Assembly (NCBI GenBank): GCA_017538895.1
Contig: JAFYHY010000145.1
Location: 1-38,936, forward strand
Source of the DNA: Aeriscardovia sp.
Lineage (GTDB): Bacteria; Actinomycetota; Actinomycetes; Actinomycetales; Bifidobacteriaceae
Direction: 5' to 3'
DNA: 38,936 bases
Shown: in pieces, positions 7,242 to 14,783 of the stretch
Layout of the letters: each line of letters begins with the position of its first letter
Numbering within the stretch: position 1 is the stretch's first letter
Notes under the pieces: model-generated
What the model was told of the DNA's origin: nothing
The model's input: only the letters and a program-made list of their open reading frames with translations
Databases searched by the model: none
Translations under genes and position numbers: made by a program

Positions 7242-7467
7242 CCTTATTTTTTGCATTACAAAAGTAAGTTTTTCAATTTCGCAATATTTTTGTTCCATTG
7301 CAGTAATTCGTTTTAAATTAAATCAAAACGAATATTTCTAACAAAGAAAGCGAATATCGCAAGTGGTTGAAAGCGGTGTGATTAAATTTTATTTGCAAAA
7401 ACTGTGCAAGTTGCATCGGCTGTTTTTACAACAGTTCCCTTTCGTGTTTTGTTGTATTTCTTTTATT
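7242..7467. other. Intergenic AT-rich stretch between recombinase and site 3
   Basis: No gene is seen. It holds an extra partial copy of the crossover sequence (TTTCGCAATAT near 7276-7286) and short GCGAATATCGC-like palindromic sequence near 7350, which may be binding sites for the recombinase. Confidence 0.3.
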
Positions 7468-7490
7468 TCGCAATATAGCAATATTAAGGG
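7468..7490 (+). repeat. Crossover site 3 of the fibre switch
   Basis: TCGCAATATAGCAATATTAA on the plus strand. Together with site 4 it flanks cassettes D and A as an inverted pair. Confidence 0.55.
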
Positions 7491-7754
7491 GAATATTCAG
7501 AATTTAAAAGCATTTTCATTTTTAGGAAGCCTGCTGACGGATTCGTTACCATGCGTTTTGCTATAGCAGCGCAAGGCGCGTATGCTTTATATGTCACTGC
7601 CAATGGTGTTTCATACCATCCATTTAGCGGTTGGGGAGGCGGAACAGGTTGGTCATGTTCGCACACATTTGTAGCAAGAAAAGGTGATGTTTTAGCTATT
7701 AGCGATGCAGTGAATTTAGGTAATGTTTATACTGATGTTATTTTGATTCAATAA
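7471..7754 (+). pseudogene. Tail-fibre C-terminal cassette D, frameshifted
   Basis: From the crossover site the frame in phase with the fibre gene reads QYSNIKGNIQNLKAFSFLG and soon stops. A different frame from about 7517 to the stop at 7754 encodes a typical fibre tip domain (KPADGFVTMRFAIAAQG, later GGGTGWSCSHTFVARKGDV). One missing base near TTAGGAAGCC (about 7522-7530) would explain the break. It ends tail to tail with the active fibre gene, 35 bp away. It is either decayed or an off state; an assembly error is possible. Confidence 0.55.
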
Positions 7755-7789
7755 TTTATATTGGCATTCAGTATTAATGAGGTTTCAGA

Positions 7790-9763
7790 TTACTCACGTG
7801 CAAGATACATTAAAGCGCCATCAACTCTGCCCGAAATTGTTGAACTTGGATAATATATTTTCAACTTCCCGTCTATATCAAGAATACAAGGAACAGCTAA
7901 ATTTGTAATTGTAATAAATGAGCAGTAAACAGCACCACGCGGTCTTGGAAGTCCACTAACAAGCACTGTTCCATCAATAGCATTTGTCAAAGTTATTTCA
8001 AAAGTAAAAGAAACAATTCTCCCCATTCTAAAAGCAAATTGGACTCCTGTGGCCGTTATTGTTTCTATTTTCGATAAATTGCTAATTTGCGTAGTAATGT
8101 CACTAGTTTTGGTAGCAGCTCCAGGAATACTAATTGTAGTGCCATTAGCTATTGAAGAAGCAGTAACTACATATAGTTCGTTATTATATACAAACTGGTC
8201 TCCAGCATAATATGTCTTTCTTGCTGTTGTATTAGCTTGCCTTATAGCAATTAACTCCTGATTGGCTTTATTTCCGTTTAAGGCATTATATCCATCTACT
8301 ACCGCCTTACTACTTGCTCCAACTGATGCGGATGCTGCGCCGCCTGATTGAGTGTAACTATCATTCAGCTTTACATGTCCATAATTACTAGCGTTACCTA
8401 CGCCATATGTTGTTGCTGTGCTTGCATGGTTTGTAGGCGCTTTTCCGGAAAGTCCTGTGTAAACTCCGCCACTTGTTACAGGTTTTGTACTTGCACTAGT
8501 TGGTGAAGTATCCCATGCAGTTGCATCAGAAGCATATGTTTTTAACCTACTTGATTCCAGGTTATCAATATCTGTCTCAGCTGTAGTAAGTCTTGTATTT
8601 ATACCTGAAACAGTGGCGCTTGAAGCAAACTCTATCCAATTACTCCAAGAAGTTCCGTCATAACCTCTTTTATAGGTCGTTCCATCATTCTTGATGATTG
8701 TTTGTATGTATTTATCTGTAGAATCAGAACCGTTCTCGACATTAAGCCTGAATATAGCACTTGTCTCTGAATCGATTCCTGTCGGAGCATTTGTTACATA
8801 TATAGATGTACTTGACTTATAGTAGTTTCCTATAGTAGTAACATCATTTAGATCCGTCTGCGCTGTTATTGCTGTCATGCCTTTGAGCATAGCTGCATTA
8901 GCAAAAAGCTCATCCGTTTCAACAGTAAGAAGCCTATTTGTCTTTGCATATGGAATAAATGTATCATCAAGAAATGATGCAAATCTAATCATAGGCTTTA
9001 TAGTGCCAACATTACCGGTGTTTCCATTTGCATCAATACGCAATTGTACCCTAAGTGTTGCGTCAGCATTTGGCATGAATGTATCAATATTGGTATCAAC
9101 AATAGGTGAAGATACAGCTTTATTCACAGTATTATTAGTCCATGTGCTGTAATCCATATTCCTAAGTTCAAGTCTTTCATTTGCAGAAAGTCCACCAGTA
9201 AGCTTGTATGTTTCACCCGCCTTTACATCGATAAATCCAATACTAAGTCCTGTGTTTGTTTCAGGTCTTTGTAAAATTTCAAGAGCTATCGTACCATCAT
9301 CATTTACCGTATAGACAACCTTATTGTATCTCTGGCTATGTATTGTGGTTTCAAACTGATTGACTGCTCCCATCTTTGATGTGTTTTTAGTCAAACCAAA
9401 GGTATCATCTAGCAATTCATCATATTCAAGATCCGTATAAAGCTTAAAAGCTGTAAAATTAATGATTCCATCTCCAACATCAACCGTAGGAGAAATAAGT
9501 CTATATGCATGACCTGAAAAACCACTTGCTGTCTTTTCTTCTATAACAGGGTGCAATGCACTTGCGCTACAAGTCCAGTCAACTTCATATTTATCATCAG
9601 GCATAGGTGTATCAAAAGCTATTGAGAAAGCGCTACTTGAACCTTCACTTATAGCTTCACTATTTGTCCAAGTGTTTTCTCTTGTTGTACTTGCACCGTA
9701 TTCCGCTTTGCCACGCCCTGCTATGGGAATCAATACACCATTATTATTTTTATATAATCCCAT
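7790..9763 (-). CDS. Tail fibre / receptor-binding protein with switchable C-terminus
   Basis: A 657-aa fibre protein with an AAGGAAGGAAAAGACA ribosome site. The N-terminal part (GLYKNNNGVLIPIAGRGKAE) probably attaches to the virion. About residues 300-385 resemble a pyocin-knob domain (LNDVTTIGNYYKSS, YKRGYDGTSWSNWIEF). A shaft follows with GVGNASNYGHVKLND and SSKAVVDGYNAL, common in fibres. The crossover site falls near residue 560 (TTQISNLSKIE), so residues after it are the exchangeable tip (cassette A). The tip should decide host range. Confidence 0.8.
   Translation of the reverse strand: MGLYKNNNGVLIPIAGRGKAEYGASTTRENTWTNSEAISEGSSSAFSIAFDTPMPDDKYEVDWTCSASALHPVIEEKTASGFSGHAYRLISPTVDVGDGIINFTAFKLYTDLEYDELLDDTFGLTKNTSKMGAVNQFETTIHSQRYNKVVYTVNDDGTIALEILQRPETNTGLSIGFIDVKAGETYKLTGGLSANERLELRNMDYSTWTNNTVNKAVSSPIVDTNIDTFMPNADATLRVQLRIDANGNTGNVGTIKPMIRFASFLDDTFIPYAKTNRLLTVETDELFANAAMLKGMTAITAQTDLNDVTTIGNYYKSSTSIYVTNAPTGIDSETSAIFRLNVENGSDSTDKYIQTIIKNDGTTYKRGYDGTSWSNWIEFASSATVSGINTRLTTAETDIDNLESSRLKTYASDATAWDTSPTSASTKPVTSGGVYTGLSGKAPTNHASTATTYGVGNASNYGHVKLNDSYTQSGGAASASVGASSKAVVDGYNALNGNKANQELIAIRQANTTARKTYYAGDQFVYNNELYVVTASSIANGTTISIPGAATKTSDITTQISNLSKIETITATGVQFAFRMGRIVSFTFEITLTNAIDGTVLVSGLPRPRGAVYCSFITITNLAVPCILDIDGKLKIYYPSSTISGRVDGALMYLARE
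8071..8092 (-). repeat. Crossover site 4, inside the active fibre gene
   Basis: Read on the minus strand ACGCAAATTAGCAATTTATC plus GA. It encodes TQISNLS at the border between constant and variable fibre. It is inverted relative to sites 1 and 3. Confidence 0.65.
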
Positions 9764-9777
9764 TGTCTTTTCCTTCC

Positions 9778-10230
9778 TTAATCTCCTAATAGCGGAAATA
9801 CTTTAAGACTAAAAACATCATACGCAGTTACTATCTGTCCTTCTTTAACATAGCCATTGAACTGATGAACGTAAGTACCTCCTGCACTGCTATAAGTACT
9901 TACAACATTTCCATCAATCTGAAGTCTGTTATCTGCACTATACGAGCCGTTGCATAACGTATAAGAGATATAACAATCTTCTGTGGCTACCCAAGGACTT
10001 CCACTAACTGTAATTGGATTGGAGTAATCCGGAAATCTTGGCATTCCTGAAAGAGAACTCTCATCATCAGTGATATCTACAAGGACATATTCTGCCTTTT
10101 CTGATGCTGAAAGATTATTCCATTCTGCCTGTGTGCCAACAAAAGTTGTAGGACTAAGTTTTATTCTATTGGCATAGCCCGTGAAGATGGTTTCCGCATC
10201 TCCATAGACCATATAGTTTTTTTCACTCAT
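9778..10230 (-). CDS. Fibre-associated protein, beta-sandwich C-terminus
   Basis: A 150-aa protein just before the fibre gene with an AAGAGGGAAAAAC ribosome site. The N-terminal 50 residues contain a short FVGTQAEWNNLSASEKAEYV helix motif often seen in phage fibre and baseplate proteins. The C-terminal part (SPWVATEDCYISYTLCNG, then VKEGQIVTAYDVFSLKVFPL) resembles the same tip fold as cassette D. Probably a short fibre or fibre accessory protein. Confidence 0.55.
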   Translation of the reverse strand: MSEKNYMVYGDAETIFTGYANRIKLSPTTFVGTQAEWNNLSASEKAEYVLVDITDDESSLSGMPRFPDYSNPITVSGSPWVATEDCYISYTLCNGSYSADNRLQIDGNVVSTYSSAGGTYVHQFNGYVKEGQIVTAYDVFSLKVFPLLGD

Positions 10231-10241
10231 GTTTTTCCCTC

Positions 10242-10898
10242 TTAATCAAGAAGTGCCAATAATGCATTTATCTGCGCAGTTGTAAGACTATCCGGTTCTG
10301 CTGCCGTAACAAGCGCTGTTACTGTTGTGCTGTCTACTTCTGTTGAATCCCAAGCACCCGCTGCATGGTCTGTGTTGAACTTGTAAAGAGCGCCTTCATA
10401 AATAACAACATCACCAGCTGTATAAGGCTGTGTAGAATCAAATGTGCCTGCAATCATGTCATAGACATTCTCTAAGTCTTCAAAAGAACCAGCAACGTCA
10501 AACTTTACATCCACTACAGCACTGTAATATGTCTTTTCACTGTCAACTACTGTATCAGCTGAAAGAACATACTTGCCATTAACAAGCTCATACCATCCCT
10601 CAGTTGTAGGATTCTCTGAACCAACAGGTGTTACAGCTGAATATGTTGTGAGGTCTGCAACTGCTACATTGGTTCCTGCCTTATACTTCTTACCTGCGCC
10701 CTCAATGAAACGAGCATCTGTCGTAAAATCATTGGTTACGTTGTAGAGGTAGCCTGCCATAGCCGGGGTGATTGTTGAAGGAAGGTTAGCAAAAGTAACC
10801 GAGCCTCTGAACTTCCAAGCACCGCCAAGACTATTGAACTTTGTTGCAATACCATTCATTAACGCTGTCATATTGTCGTTAGAAACAAAATTTGCCAT
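10242..10898 (-). CDS. Fibre/adhesin protein with carbohydrate-binding-like module
   Basis: A 218-aa protein with an AAAGGAGAATAAAATA ribosome site. It opens with a helical MANFVSNDNMTALMNGIATK segment typical of virion-attached fibre proteins. About residues 150-190 (STQPYTAGDVVIYEGALYKF) match the small aromatic chitin/sugar-binding module found in many phage adhesins. It ends in LTTAQINALLALLD, very like the end of the next gene (LTPEQVGNLLSII), so the two may share a trimerisation or docking tail. Confidence 0.6.
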   Translation of the reverse strand: MANFVSNDNMTALMNGIATKFNSLGGAWKFRGSVTFANLPSTITPAMAGYLYNVTNDFTTDARFIEGAGKKYKAGTNVAVADLTTYSAVTPVGSENPTTEGWYELVNGKYVLSADTVVDSEKTYYSAVVDVKFDVAGSFEDLENVYDMIAGTFDSTQPYTAGDVVIYEGALYKFNTDHAAGAWDSTEVDSTTVTALVTAAEPDSLTTAQINALLALLD

Positions 10899-10912
10899 TA
10901 TTTTATTCTCCT

Positions 10913-11335
10913 TTATTGTATTATTGAAAGCAGATTTCCTACCTGCTCCGGTGTAAGTTCACTTACTGAACCGCCAGTATCCTGATTAGTCCACTTTCCA
11001 CTAACTTCATCCCAAGAAAGTACTTGTCCATCTGTAAGCGTATCTATCTCAACATCGTCAATGTCGCTGACAGACTCGATTTTTGTAAGTACATCAGGAA
11101 TCTTCCCTGCATCAATCGTATTTCCGTTAGATAAAGTGCAGATAAGATGTCCATTTGAAGCAATCTCAACATCTGTTATAGAAGCACCATCAGCAGGCGT
11201 AGGAAAATTCATTTCAAGGTGTGTACCGTCATTGCATTCAATATTTAAAGTCTGCCCATCTACAGACATACTTTCTACGCCTGATACTGCACCTTCAGCT
11301 ATTCGTTTGGAGAGGACATACGAGATTACATCCAT
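10913..11335 (-). CDS. Fibre-like structural protein
   Basis: A 140-aa protein, ribosome site TAAGGAGGGAAAACT. It contains short beta-repeat segments (DGQTLNIECNDGTHLEM, SNGHLICTLSNGNTIDAG) and DTLTDGQVLSWDEVSGKWTN, a pattern frequent in phage fibre shafts. Its C-terminal helix resembles that of the neighbouring fibre protein. Likely a short fibre or capsid-attached fibre; the position between the MuF gene and the scaffold gene favours a head or neck fibre. Confidence 0.55.
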   Translation of the reverse strand: MDVISYVLSKRIAEGAVSGVESMSVDGQTLNIECNDGTHLEMNFPTPADGASITDVEIASNGHLICTLSNGNTIDAGKIPDVLTKIESVSDIDDVEIDTLTDGQVLSWDEVSGKWTNQDTGGSVSELTPEQVGNLLSIIQ

Positions 11336-11347
11336 AGTTTTCCCTCC

Positions 11348-11536
11348 TTAAATCTGTTTAAATGAATAATCAGACTTCATCATGTAAACCGCAGAAGTAT
11401 CGATAACAATGCAGTCTGTTCCCTGTTTTAAGTTATTTGATTTTGCATAGCTCGGAAGGTTCGGAAGATCAGAAGCATCATCACATGCTAAATGTCCGAC
11501 ACCATTTGCGCTATTAGCTTGAATACTTGTAATCAT
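11348..11536 (-). CDS. Small structural protein (hypothetical)
   Basis: A 62-aa protein starting MITSIQANSA, chosen because AAGGAGAAAAAGTC precedes ATG 11536. It contains PNLPSYAKSNNLKQGTD and a C-terminal AVYMMKSDYSF, a pattern that recurs in small proteins before fibre genes of Firmicutes phages. It is the first gene after a terminator, so the fibre block may have its own promoter nearby, though I could not pick one out. Confidence 0.5.
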   Translation of the reverse strand: MITSIQANSANGVGHLACDDASDLPNLPSYAKSNNLKQGTDCIVIDTSAVYMMKSDYSFKQI

Positions 11537-11559
11537 GACTTTTTCTCCTTTTTGGGCAA

Positions 11560-11590
11560 TAAAAAAAGCCATGATATGCATCATAGCTTT
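11560..11590 (-). terminator. Terminator after the head genes
   Basis: On the minus strand AAAGCTATGAT-GCAT-ATCATGGCTTT continues into seven T. It separates the portal/MuF block from the fibre block. Confidence 0.75.
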
Positions 11591-11653
11591 CAAAGGTTTA
11601 CATTTTACAAGCGGTATTATGGCCGCCGCTCTCGGCATTCATACGATTGAGCC

Positions 11654-11713
11654 TTATTTATAGTCGCGCTCTACGACTTCTCGAACAGGTTTAACGTCTC
11701 TGTTCCGAACCAT
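11654..11713 (-). CDS. 19-residue peptide after the MuF gene
   Basis: ATG 11713 lies one base after the stop of the MuF gene and opens a 19-codon frame rich in Arg, Val and Glu (MVRNRDVKPVREVVERDYK). The tight spacing suggests coupled translation, but so short a frame could arise by chance. Confidence 0.25.
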   Translation of the reverse strand: MVRNRDVKPVREVVERDYK

Positions 11714-11714
11714 A

Positions 11715-12368
11715 TTAATCCAAAAATGAAAGTGAACATCTGCAATTAACTATCTCTCTTGCATCCGCTCCCATTGTTATGTCATGCGGCATCATCATCC
11801 TGGAATTGCCAACAAAAAACGGCTCGTTTATAGGAATCGTAACACCTTCCATCTCCTGATGAGTTTCACGAACCTTCTCATCAAGCTCTGTGTGCCACTG
11901 CTTGTATGTAAATCCTTGTTCAATGGCCTTTTGCAATTCTGCGTAGTTAATGACACTATTTGCTTCATTACATGCAATCTTTGCAGCTCTCTCAACAGAT
12001 GTGAAGTATTCATCACCTTCATTTTCTGTCGTTACTTCCACTAGATTGTTTATAAAGAAAAGAACGTACATATCAACAAAATCATCAGGCTCGACTTTCT
12101 GAAATATGACTTCTTTATAAAGATTCTCCATATCGCGCTTTGTATCTTCCCTCTGCACGTTTTCAGGATCTTCTTCACACCATATCAAAAACAGTAAGAT
12201 TGCATCAAGTATCTCTTTTGCTTCTTCTATACGCTCTCTCTTTTGCTTTTCAGAGATTTGCATGGTATCAAAGTAATGTTCCATGTAATCCTTGTAATCA
12301 AAAGATTCTTCAAGCATATTCTCGCTGTTTAAGATATTTAGTTCATCAATCTTCATCCTCTTCGCCAT
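11715..12368 (-). CDS. MuF/SPP1 gp7-type minor head protein
   Basis: A 217-aa protein that overlaps the portal gene end by 23 nt. Its C-terminal part has the MuF signature: YKQWHTELDEKVRETHQEM, then VTIPINEPFFVG, and a final ADAREIVNCRCSL. MuF proteins bind the portal, enter the capsid and may be injected with DNA. The N-terminal 120 residues are acidic and helical. A second ATG at 12356 is an alternative start. Confidence 0.8.
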   Translation of the reverse strand: MAKRMKIDELNILNSENMLEESFDYKDYMEHYFDTMQISEKQKRERIEEAKEILDAILLFLIWCEEDPENVQREDTKRDMENLYKEVIFQKVEPDDFVDMYVLFFINNLVEVTTENEGDEYFTSVERAAKIACNEANSVINYAELQKAIEQGFTYKQWHTELDEKVRETHQEMEGVTIPINEPFFVGNSRMMMPHDITMGADAREIVNCRCSLSFLD

Positions 12369-13893
12369 TATCTACGTTCATTCCATCTATATTTGGGCTG
12401 TTCTCTATCTGATATATAGGATCATCCGAGCCGGGGACTGCTTCTTCCTCACTCTTATCGGACTGCTTTAGTTTTGTTTCCTGGTATGCTTCAACACCCT
12501 CTTTACTACGCTCAATAACTTGCGCAGGGTCAGGGAACAATGGAACAGCATCAAGTACATCTTCTAAACTAAATCCAATATTTATCAGATTAGATATTGC
12601 CGTTGTCTTTACTGAAAGTTCATAATTCTTCTGTCTCTTTATGCTTGGCTCAAGATCAGATGGCTTTATTTTTCTAAGCGGACTATCTAATGGACACGCA
12701 CTCTCTCTTATTGCAGCACAGATAACTTTTATCTCCTGTCTGATACTCTTTGAGATAATCATTTCTTCTTTGTTTGCCGCAATATCAGCAGCACTCCATC
12801 CTGTCGCATCGCTCATCGCAACGCCTGTGCTTCCTCCGGAATTATCATTCCTTTGAGGAACGTTACACTTTTGAAGTATTAAGGCCCTCTGAGTTATATA
12901 GTTATTCAGCATTCCTGCGTAATCATAATTAACAGTAAGTGGCTGAACTTTCGGTATCTTGCCATCTCTTGTCGTAAATGTCTGAAGCCATTCATTAGAT
13001 TTTGGATGTTTTATCTCCTCTGTGACAGTTCCATCATCATTTACGACCTGTACAGTCTCAAATTCGCAGTCATTTGACCACCATATAACCTGTGTATTCT
13101 GATCTACATCATTTGAAAAGTCCGAAACAAGAAGATTTAGGTTATTCATTGCGGGAATCTGTCTTTCAAAACATCCCATCCTATCATAGCTTCTAAAATA
13201 CTCAACAATTGGAATCACATGAAGCGGATTTTCTTCACCGCTCCTATTTTCATGTTCCCACACCGCTATTTCTTCTTTTCCGGGATTCTGAATTACCCAA
13301 TTCTTTATCTCAAACCTTTGGTCTTTTGTAAAGGCTGTGTAATGTATCTCTTTATCTTCATCCCTGCGGAAAGTAACGCCTACCATTGGTCTACGGTCAT
13401 AGTAATATGACGAATAGATCACAAATGAAGTCTTTGGATTAAGAATTGTCCTTGTGTAATACGAATCACCTTCTTCATAATCAGTATTTATATCAATAAA
13501 GACGTTTCCGATACCGCATATCTCAAAGTTCCTTGCAAGCTCCTGATTGCTTGAATCTGAATCCGTAAGAAAATACTGGTCATTCCACATCTGGATTGCT
13601 TCAATCATCCCATCTACGGAACCTCTTTTCTTAAAAGAAATAGGATTTCCATAGTTTAAAGCAACCTTGAACTCAACAATCTCATTTGCAATGTTATCAG
13701 TCACATCTATATCAATATCGCTTCGATACGTCTTTACTCTCTGAAGTGGCTGAAATCCTTCTTCAAAATCAAATAATTCCTGTATCTTAGCGGCATTTTC
13801 TCTATGATCTCCGATTGCCTTCTGAATAATCGATATTATATTGTCAGCAGTAACGACCGGTACATCGGTCATTATTTTTTTCCTACCGCCCAT
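12346..13893 (-). CDS. Portal protein (SPP1 gp6-like)
   Basis: A portal of about 515 aa. Family features seen are DITDNIANEIVEFKV-like N-terminal sequence with the GNPISFK motif, a TRDGKIPKVQPL stretch, the crown region with ALILQKCNVPQRNDN followed by a GVAMSDATGWSAADIA segment, and an acidic C-terminus. It forms the dodecameric ring through which DNA is packed by the terminase. The start is uncertain: the frame is open to 13923, but that first part lies inside a terminator hairpin, so ATG 13893 (after GGTGAAAAT) or ATG 13872 is more likely. Confidence 0.85.
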   Translation of the reverse strand: MGGRKKIMTDVPVVTADNIISIIQKAIGDHRENAAKIQELFDFEEGFQPLQRVKTYRSDIDIDVTDNIANEIVEFKVALNYGNPISFKKRGSVDGMIEAIQMWNDQYFLTDSDSSNQELARNFEICGIGNVFIDINTDYEEGDSYYTRTILNPKTSFVIYSSYYYDRRPMVGVTFRRDEDKEIHYTAFTKDQRFEIKNWVIQNPGKEEIAVWEHENRSGEENPLHVIPIVEYFRSYDRMGCFERQIPAMNNLNLLVSDFSNDVDQNTQVIWWSNDCEFETVQVVNDDGTVTEEIKHPKSNEWLQTFTTRDGKIPKVQPLTVNYDYAGMLNNYITQRALILQKCNVPQRNDNSGGSTGVAMSDATGWSAADIAANKEEMIISKSIRQEIKVICAAIRESACPLDSPLRKIKPSDLEPSIKRQKNYELSVKTTAISNLINIGFSLEDVLDAVPLFPDPAQVIERSKEGVEAYQETKLKQSDKSEEEAVPGSDDPIYQIENSPNIDGMNVDNGEEDED

Positions 13894-13904
13894 ATTTTCA
13901 CCAT

Positions 13905-13937
13905 TAAAAAATGGCTCAGTCATTTAGACTAAGCCAC
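13905..13937 (-). terminator. Terminator upstream of the portal gene
   Basis: On the minus strand TGGCTTAGT-CTAAATG-ACTGAGCCA is followed by TTTTTT. One C/A mismatch on the plus strand becomes a G-U pair in the minus-strand RNA, which supports minus-strand function. Confidence 0.75.
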
Positions 13938-13941
13938 TTTA

Positions 13942-13970
13942 TTGACCATAATTATTCTGTTTGCTACAAT
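13942..13970 (+). promoter_or_regulatory. Promoter of par-like locus 2 toxin RNA
   Basis: TTGACC, 17 nt, TACAAT. Transcription would begin near 13976, at the GGTGGTAGCGGTT repeat shared with the antitoxin RNA. Confidence 0.75.
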
Positions 13971-14025
13971 AGCTGAGGTGGTAGCGGTTTTCCCTTGAAA
14001 TAATAGGGAAAGGAACGTGGTGCCT

Positions 14026-14133
14026 ATGACTATTTCTGAGTTCATTGCATTCTGCAATCTTCTTTTGAATATCATAAGGCTCTTGTTCGATATTCTTAAG
14101 AATAAAAAGAACAATAAAAAAGACCGCTCCTAA
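14026..14133 (+). CDS. Fst-like hydrophobic peptide, type I toxin candidate (locus 2)
   Basis: A 35-aa peptide, MTISEFIAFCNLLLNIIRLL then a polar Lys/Asn-rich tail, so one membrane span plus a charged C-terminus as in Fst and related membrane toxins. In-frame GTG codons at 14017 and 14020 sit closer to the AAAGGAA site and could be the true start. The 3' end of the frame runs into the terminator shared with the opposing RNA. It is the only plus-strand gene in this part of the head operon. Confidence 0.6.
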   Translation: MTISEFIAFCNLLLNIIRLLFDILKNKKNNKKDRS

Positions 14134-14195
14134 CCTCACAAGTTAAGCGGACTTTTTTATTAAGCTTAATCAAGGGGTATCGCTACCACTTGTAC
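14118..14195 (-). ncRNA. Antitoxin RNA candidate of par-like locus 2
   Basis: A minus-strand RNA of about 75 nt from a good promoter (14200-14228) to the shared terminator. Near its 5' end, GTGGTAGCGATACCCCTTGA parallels GGTGGTAGCGGTTTTCCCTT near the 5' end of the toxin RNA. This arrangement of convergent RNAs with direct repeats at their 5' ends and a common terminator is how par of pAD1 controls Fst. Confidence 0.6.
14119..14160. terminator. Bidirectional terminator of par-like locus 2
   Basis: GACCGCT (14122-14128) pairs with AAGCGGAC-type sequence (14144-14151). T runs follow on both strands. Confidence 0.7.
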
Positions 14196-14199
14196 AATC

Positions 14200-14228
14200 A
14201 TATTATCTTACTTTCTCTTTTTTTTCAA
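14200..14228 (-). promoter_or_regulatory. Promoter of par-like locus 2 antitoxin RNA
   Basis: On the minus strand TTGAAA, 17 nt, TAATAT. Confidence 0.7.
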
Positions 14229-14335
14229 TATTTTTCCTACCGCTACATTTCTCATGCTCTATAGGCTCTGTTCGCACTTAAACTATTTTACACTATCATT
14301 TTATAACCAAAGTTACATAAAAAAGTCTACATTTT

Positions 14336-14662
14336 TTATTTCATAAGTATTTCAGTAAGTTCCGGATTATCCAGAGCTTTCTCAATAATCTTAGCAAGTA
14401 TGCTTGTATAACCTTTCCCTAGCATTTTCGCTTTGCTTATTGTCCGTGGTGAAAGTCTTAATGTGATATTCTGCTTATTAGTTCCTTTTCGCTCCTCTTT
14501 GATTATATCTGAAACCCTTCTAAACTGTGACAACTCTTCTTTAGTTAAGATCTGATTATCCTCGTCATAAACATAAGGTGTATTTTCAGCTTCTTTAAGC
14601 ATTTCAAGCTGTTCCTGAGTTAACTCTGTCTTTCTATCTATTGTTTTTTTAATAATAGCCAT
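14336..14662 (-). CDS. Orphan CopG/RHH antitoxin-like regulator
   Basis: A 108-aa protein. The N-terminal half (LTQEQLEMLKEAENTPYVYD) matches the layout of CopG-like antitoxins paired with small toxins. The C-terminal part (NKQNITLRLSPRTISKAKML) is a ribbon-helix-helix DNA-binding motif. No toxin gene lies on either side. It has its own promoter overlapped by an inverted repeat, so it probably represses itself. Its role may be regulatory or counter-toxic to a host toxin. Confidence 0.65.
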   Translation of the reverse strand: MAIIKKTIDRKTELTQEQLEMLKEAENTPYVYDEDNQILTKEELSQFRRVSDIIKEERKGTNKQNITLRLSPRTISKAKMLGKGYTSILAKIIEKALDNPELTEILMK

Positions 14663-14691
14663 AATACTCTCTCCTTTCTTCTTTTTCCGCT

Positions 14692-14721
14692 ATTATATCT
14701 AATGTATTGCGTTTGTGCAAT
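14692..14721 (-). promoter_or_regulatory. Promoter and operator of the orphan CopG gene
   Basis: On the minus strand TTGCAC, 17 nt, TATAAT. The -35 box lies inside the inverted repeat ATTGC-GTTTGT-GCAAT (14706-14721), a likely RHH operator. Confidence 0.65.
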
Positions 14722-14749
14722 GCAAAATTGTATTTTAATATTTGCTTTT

Positions 14750-14782
14750 CAAAAAAATAAAGGCACTGCATTTGCAGATGCC
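14750..14782 (-). terminator. Terminator of the terminase/activator operon
   Basis: On the minus strand GGCATCTGCA-AA-TGCAGTGCC is followed by TTTATTTTTTT. Confidence 0.75.
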
Positions 14783-14783
14783 C

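Noticed and set aside
7484-7666. Minus-strand frame opposite cassette D
   Set aside because: It is a shadow of the cassette; no ribosome site and composition typical of antisense frames.
5534-9763. Diversity-generating retroelement at the fibre gene
   Set aside because: No reverse transcriptase and no template repeat with adenine-biased differences; the recombinase and inverted cassettes explain the variation.
13283-13296. Self-target of the spacer at 30494-30523 in the portal gene
   Set aside because: Only about eight bases match before mismatches begin; expected by chance.
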